Below are positions 16,180 to 19,085 of a stretch of 19,085 nucleotides of DNA, piece after piece (positions within the stretch are counted from its first letter, which is position 1; every line of letters starts with the position of its first letter). A program made the position numbers and the translations under genes. This stretch comes from an uncultured Eubacteriaceae bacterium (GTDB lineage Bacteria; Bacillota; Clostridia; Eubacteriales; UBA1433): the NCBI GenBank assembly GCA_937880125.1, contig CALFLU010000114.1:1-19085 (forward strand), written 5' to 3'. The notes beneath the pieces are model-generated. The model ran no database searches and was not told where the DNA came from. It was given only the letters and a program-made list of their open reading frames with translations.

Positions 16180-17427
16180 ATGAATATTTTAGTTGTGGGT
16201 TCGGGAGGCAGGGAACACGCCCTGGTTTGGAAAATAAAGCAATCGCCAAAAGTGGCGAAAATCTATTGTGCGCCCGGCAATGCGGGCATTGCAAAGGACG
16301 CGGTATGTGTCGATATCGCAGCGGGAGACATCCAAGCACTTGCGGATTTTGCCGAAAAAAATGCCATTGATCTCACGGTGGCAGGCCCTGAGGAGTGTTT
16401 GGTAAAAGGCATTTCCGATGAATTTGCCAAAAGAGGACTGAAAGTGTTTGGACCCGACAAAGCCTGTGCAGAGTTTGAAAACAGCAAGGCTTTTACCAAA
16501 CAATTTTTGCAAAAATATCAGATTCCCACAGCAAAGTATGAAGAATACACCGACCCGAATGAAGCCAAAGCGCGTTGCGGCGCTTTTGGATACCCTGCGG
16601 TAATCAAGGCAGACGGGCTTGCGGCAGGCAAGGGTGTGATTATTGCAGCCGATGAAGAAGAAGCCTTATCGGCGATTGACCAGATTATGGTTCATAAGGA
16701 TTTTGGCGCATCGGGCGACAAAATCGTGCTGGAAGAGTTTTTGACAGGCACTGAGGCAAGCGTGTTGTGCTTTTTGGACGGGCGCAGCATTGTACCCATG
16801 GAAAGCGCCAGAGATTACAAAAACATTTATGACGGAAACATCGGGCCAAACACGGGCGGGATGGGCACCTATTCGCCCAACGAACTCTTTGATGCTGCCT
16901 TGGAACAAAGGGTGTACAGTGAAATTTTGGAGCCGATTTTGGCGGGCATGCAACGGGAAGGGCTGGATTATCGCGGCGTGCTTTTTGTGGGTTTGATGAT
17001 AGAAAAGGCGGAGCCGAAAGTGCTTGAATTCAACGTGCGCTTCGGCGATCCCGAAACGCAGAGTGTGCTCATGCGCCTTGAGACGGATCTTGTGGATATC
17101 ATGGAAGCGTGCAATGCGCAAAGGCTCGGTGAAATCAAGCTCGATTGGAGCAAAGAAGCGGCGGTGTGCGTGGTTATGGCCAGCGGAGGATACCCCGCTG
17201 CTTACGAAAAGGAAAAGAAAATTACCGGACTTGAAAATACGGACGGCGCCGTTGTTTTTCATGCAGGAACGGCTTTGAAAGACGACAACATTGTTACAAA
17301 CGGCGGCAGAGTGCTGGGTGTGACTTGCCGTGCCGAAAACAGACAACAGGCCAGAGAATGTGCCTATCGCAATATCGAAAAAATCAGCTTTGAAGGCGCG
17401 TATTACCGAAAGGATATCGCAAAATAA
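16180..17427 (+). CDS. purD: Phosphoribosylamine-glycine ligase
   Basis: ATP-grasp enzyme of 415 residues that joins glycine to phosphoribosylamine, the second step of the pathway. Seen: N-terminal VVGSGGREHALVWK, CAPGNAGIA, the ATP-grasp segments VIKADGLAAGKGVII and LEEFLTGTEASVLCF, GPNTGGMGTYSPN, and the metal-binding FNVRFGDPETQ at about 284-294. A C-terminal domain closes the fold. AGGAAAGAG before the ATG is the ribosome site. It ends the recognised purine set; the next start codon follows the stop with no gap. Confidence 0.97.
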   Translation: MNILVVGSGGREHALVWKIKQSPKVAKIYCAPGNAGIAKDAVCVDIAAGDIQALADFAEKNAIDLTVAGPEECLVKGISDEFAKRGLKVFGPDKACAEFENSKAFTKQFLQKYQIPTAKYEEYTDPNEAKARCGAFGYPAVIKADGLAAGKGVIIAADEEEALSAIDQIMVHKDFGASGDKIVLEEFLTGTEASVLCFLDGRSIVPMESARDYKNIYDGNIGPNTGGMGTYSPNELFDAALEQRVYSEILEPILAGMQREGLDYRGVLFVGLMIEKAEPKVLEFNVRFGDPETQSVLMRLETDLVDIMEACNAQRLGEIKLDWSKEAAVCVVMASGGYPAAYEKEKKITGLENTDGAVVFHAGTALKDDNIVTNGGRVLGVTCRAENRQQARECAYRNIEKISFEGAYYRKDIAK

Positions 17428-18309
17428 ATGACGCGCAAAAGACGATGGCCAAAGGCAGTATTGCTTTTGATTTTGTTGGCTGTGTTGATGGCCATCAGCA
17501 CGCATTATTATGACCGAATCGACTTCAGCAAACCCGCGAGCAGCCATAGTCTTTCTACACAGGAAGCGACAATTGTTGCTTTGGATGTGGGGCAGGGCGA
17601 ATGTTTTTTGATTCATACACAACAGCAGGAAAATATCTTGATTGATGCGGGTAACCCGCAGGATGGCAGGCATATTGTAAGGCGACTAAAAGAGATGGGC
17701 ATTGAAAAAATAGACTATTTGTTTTTGACCCATCCGCACTCTGACCATATTGGCGGGGCGGATTATGTGATTGAGCATATGAATGTCAAAAATATCTGCA
17801 TGCCAAAGGTGTTTCACGATACAGCCTCTTATCGGGAAGTGTTGGAAGCCAGTGCGAGAAAGGGACTTAAAATTGAATCGGCAAAGCCGAAAATCTATAC
17901 GCTGAAAGCATCTACCATAGAGTTGTTTGCACCTGTAAGAGAAGATTATGAAGATATCAATGCGTCCTCGATTGTGTTAAAATGGAGTTATAATGACTTT
18001 GCAATGCTCTTTATGGGGGACTTGCCCATGGAAGAAGAGAAAGCACTGCTTGGCGCTGATTTGTCGGCGGATGTTTTGAAAGTGGCGCACCACGGCAGCA
18101 GGCACTCCACAAGCGAGGAATTGCTTGCGGCGGGAGGCTACCGCTATGCGGTGTTGTCGCTGGGCAAAGACAACGATTATTTTTATCCACACCCATCACT
18201 CATTGAGCGGTTGCAAAAATATAATATCGAAATTTGGCGCACGGACATGCAGGGCGATATTGTGATTGTCACAAACGGAAAGGAGATAAGCATTCGAAGT
18301 GGATTATAA
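17428..18309 (+). CDS. Membrane-anchored ComEC-like metallo-beta-lactamase-fold protein
   Basis: A 293-residue protein with an N-terminal basic stretch and one hydrophobic helix (about 9-24) that should anchor it in the membrane with the enzyme domain outside; no lipobox is seen. The domain begins ALDVGQGECFLI and resembles the hydrolase domain at the C-terminus of the competence protein ComEC/Rec2. The metal site is intact: His102, His104, Asp106 and His107 in THPHSDHIGG, Asp198 in MGDLP, and His221-His222 in VAHHGSRHS. Relatives are thought to be hydrolases, some acting on DNA or phosphodiesters, but the substrate is not known here. The polytopic ComEC channel part is absent, so this is not a ComEC. 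The ATG follows the purD stop directly, which implies coupling. Confidence 0.85.
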   Translation: MTRKRRWPKAVLLLILLAVLMAISTHYYDRIDFSKPASSHSLSTQEATIVALDVGQGECFLIHTQQQENILIDAGNPQDGRHIVRRLKEMGIEKIDYLFLTHPHSDHIGGADYVIEHMNVKNICMPKVFHDTASYREVLEASARKGLKIESAKPKIYTLKASTIELFAPVREDYEDINASSIVLKWSYNDFAMLFMGDLPMEEEKALLGADLSADVLKVAHHGSRHSTSEELLAAGGYRYAVLSLGKDNDYFYPHPSLIERLQKYNIEIWRTDMQGDIVIVTNGKEISIRSGL

Positions 18310-18508
18310 AAAGGCTGTGGTAGACCGCATTGAGGAAAATAAAGCGGTTTGCGAATTGGAAGACCGACAGACGATGGATGTAGACACAGATTTTTTTAAT
18401 TACCCGGTAAAAGCGGGAGATCATGTAAAAATTTATAAAACCTATGCAGAAAAAGATGAAACACGTGTGGAACAGCCCATCAATTTGGATCATTATTTTA
18501 AAGATTGA
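18299..18508 (+). CDS. Small DUF3006-like protein
   Basis: A 69-residue acidic protein starting at GTG 18299, the only start codon possible because an in-frame stop lies at 18287-18289. AGGAG at 18281-18285 is 13 bases upstream. It overlaps the metallo-beta-lactamase-fold gene by 11 bases. The pattern VDRIEENKAVCELED then KAGDHVKIYK suggests a small beta-barrel and resembles the DUF3006 family, whose genes often sit beside ComEC-like hydrolases in Firmicutes. The molecular role is unknown; the conserved pairing suggests a partner or modulator of the hydrolase. The family assignment is by eye from a short sequence. Confidence 0.7.
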   Translation: MDYKKAVVDRIEENKAVCELEDRQTMDVDTDFFNYPVKAGDHVKIYKTYAEKDETRVEQPINLDHYFKD

Positions 18509-18540
18509 GTAAAGCTTATTCAATGGCAAGGAGAAATGGA

Positions 18541-19085
18541 ATGCAGAGTGCAGAAAAAAAGTCGGGATTGGGTTATTCGCCGAACATAGAAAAAGAGGAA
18601 TTTGAAAAAACGAGAGATACCAAGAAACCGAAGGACGAAATATTTTATATTCTCATTTTGTCGGTTGCCGTCATTGTCACTTTGGCAATGGGCATTTTTC
18701 GATATCAAGATATAAAAGGAACACTGTTTTTTGTGGCAATTGTTTTGGTGGTAGGCGGTGTGTTTTTTTATATTTTCAGAACAAAAAAACAACCGGATTT
18801 GACCTATGACGGAGTGATAAAATTTATTGACCGAAGTGAAGAAACCTATAGAAAATCAGGGAGATATTTGGTGTCCTATATTGCCATTACCCGAGATGAC
18901 GGAAAAATATTTATATACAACAATATCATCAGCAGCCTGCACAACGACTACACCACTTATTACCATGCAGGCGACAAGGTGCGTCACCATAAAGGGTTTC
19001 AACTTCCGGAAAAATATGATAAAAGCAACGACGATAAAGTGGTGTGTATTTTATGCGGCAATTTGGTGGACAAACAAGAAGAGGT
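18541..19085 (+). CDS. Two-helix membrane protein of unknown function, 3' end missing
   Basis: The frame stays open from the ATG at 18541 to the window end (181 codons), with AAGGAG at 18529-18534 as ribosome site. Residues 1-32 are charged. Two hydrophobic helices follow at about 34-53 and 61-79, joined by a short turn, so both ends should face the same side, probably the cytoplasm. Next comes a soluble, mainly beta-rich domain of about 80-165 with YDGVIKFIDRSEE and DDGKIFIYNN. The visible sequence ends with CILCG (Cys169, Cys172), which looks like the first half of a zinc ribbon whose second pair would lie beyond the window. I do not recognise the family. It lies 32 bases after the DUF3006-like gene, with no terminator between, so it is probably co-transcribed. 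Confidence 0.7.
   Translation, partial: MQSAEKKSGLGYSPNIEKEEFEKTRDTKKPKDEIFYILILSVAVIVTLAMGIFRYQDIKGTLFFVAIVLVVGGVFFYIFRTKKQPDLTYDGVIKFIDRSEETYRKSGRYLVSYIAITRDDGKIFIYNNIISSLHNDYTTYYHAGDKVRHHKGFQLPEKYDKSNDDKVVCILCGNLVDKQEE

Overview
The window reads as ordinary chromosome of a Bacillota bacterium, most likely class Clostridia, of moderate GC. The grounds are the Firmicute-type order plsX-acpP-rnc-smc-ftsY, Shine-Dalgarno sites of the AAGGAG type, a long single-chain PurL heading a purE-C-F-M-N-H-D cluster, and an Fe-S type PurF with a short propeptide. All genes lie on the + strand and are packed tightly; no stretch of 300 bases lacks a gene. I see no CRISPR array, tRNA, rRNA, insertion sequence or prophage gene.

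Layout. (1) Bases 1-230 are one open frame that looks chimeric. The first ~95 bases are GC-rich and encode an ABC-ATPase just up to its P-loop. They join in frame to the C-terminal end of PlsX. I regard this as a likely assembly join at the end of a contig. (2) Bases 277-5654 hold the fatty-acid/RNA-processing/chromosome group: acyl carrier protein, RNase III, SMC and the SRP receptor FtsY, with an AT-rich terminator-like hairpin between acpP and rnc. (3) Bases 5704-6471 encode a 2-keto-4-pentenoate hydratase/fumarylacetoacetase-family enzyme, followed by a clear intrinsic terminator. (4) A well-formed sigma-A type promoter (TTGCAA-17-TACAAT), with a perfect 7+3+7 palindrome over its -10 box, opens a de novo purine operon: purL, purE, purC, purF, purM, purN, purH, purD. 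(5) Directly abutting purD are a membrane-anchored ComEC-like metallo-beta-lactamase-fold protein, a small DUF3006-like protein overlapping it, and a two-helix membrane protein that runs off the window end just after a CxxC pair.

How the genes work together: PurF, PurD, PurN, PurL, PurM, PurE, PurC and PurH cover every step from PRPP to IMP except adenylosuccinate lyase (PurB). PurK is also absent. The genes from purE to the DUF3006-like gene are separated by 0-19 bases or overlap by 1-11, so one transcript with translational coupling is likely.

Most of the window is well-understood housekeeping DNA. I do not find an undescribed system with strong support. The points most worth a second look are the chimeric left end, the palindrome in the pur promoter, the hydratase-family gene placed after ftsY, and the uncharacterised genes trailing the purine operon.
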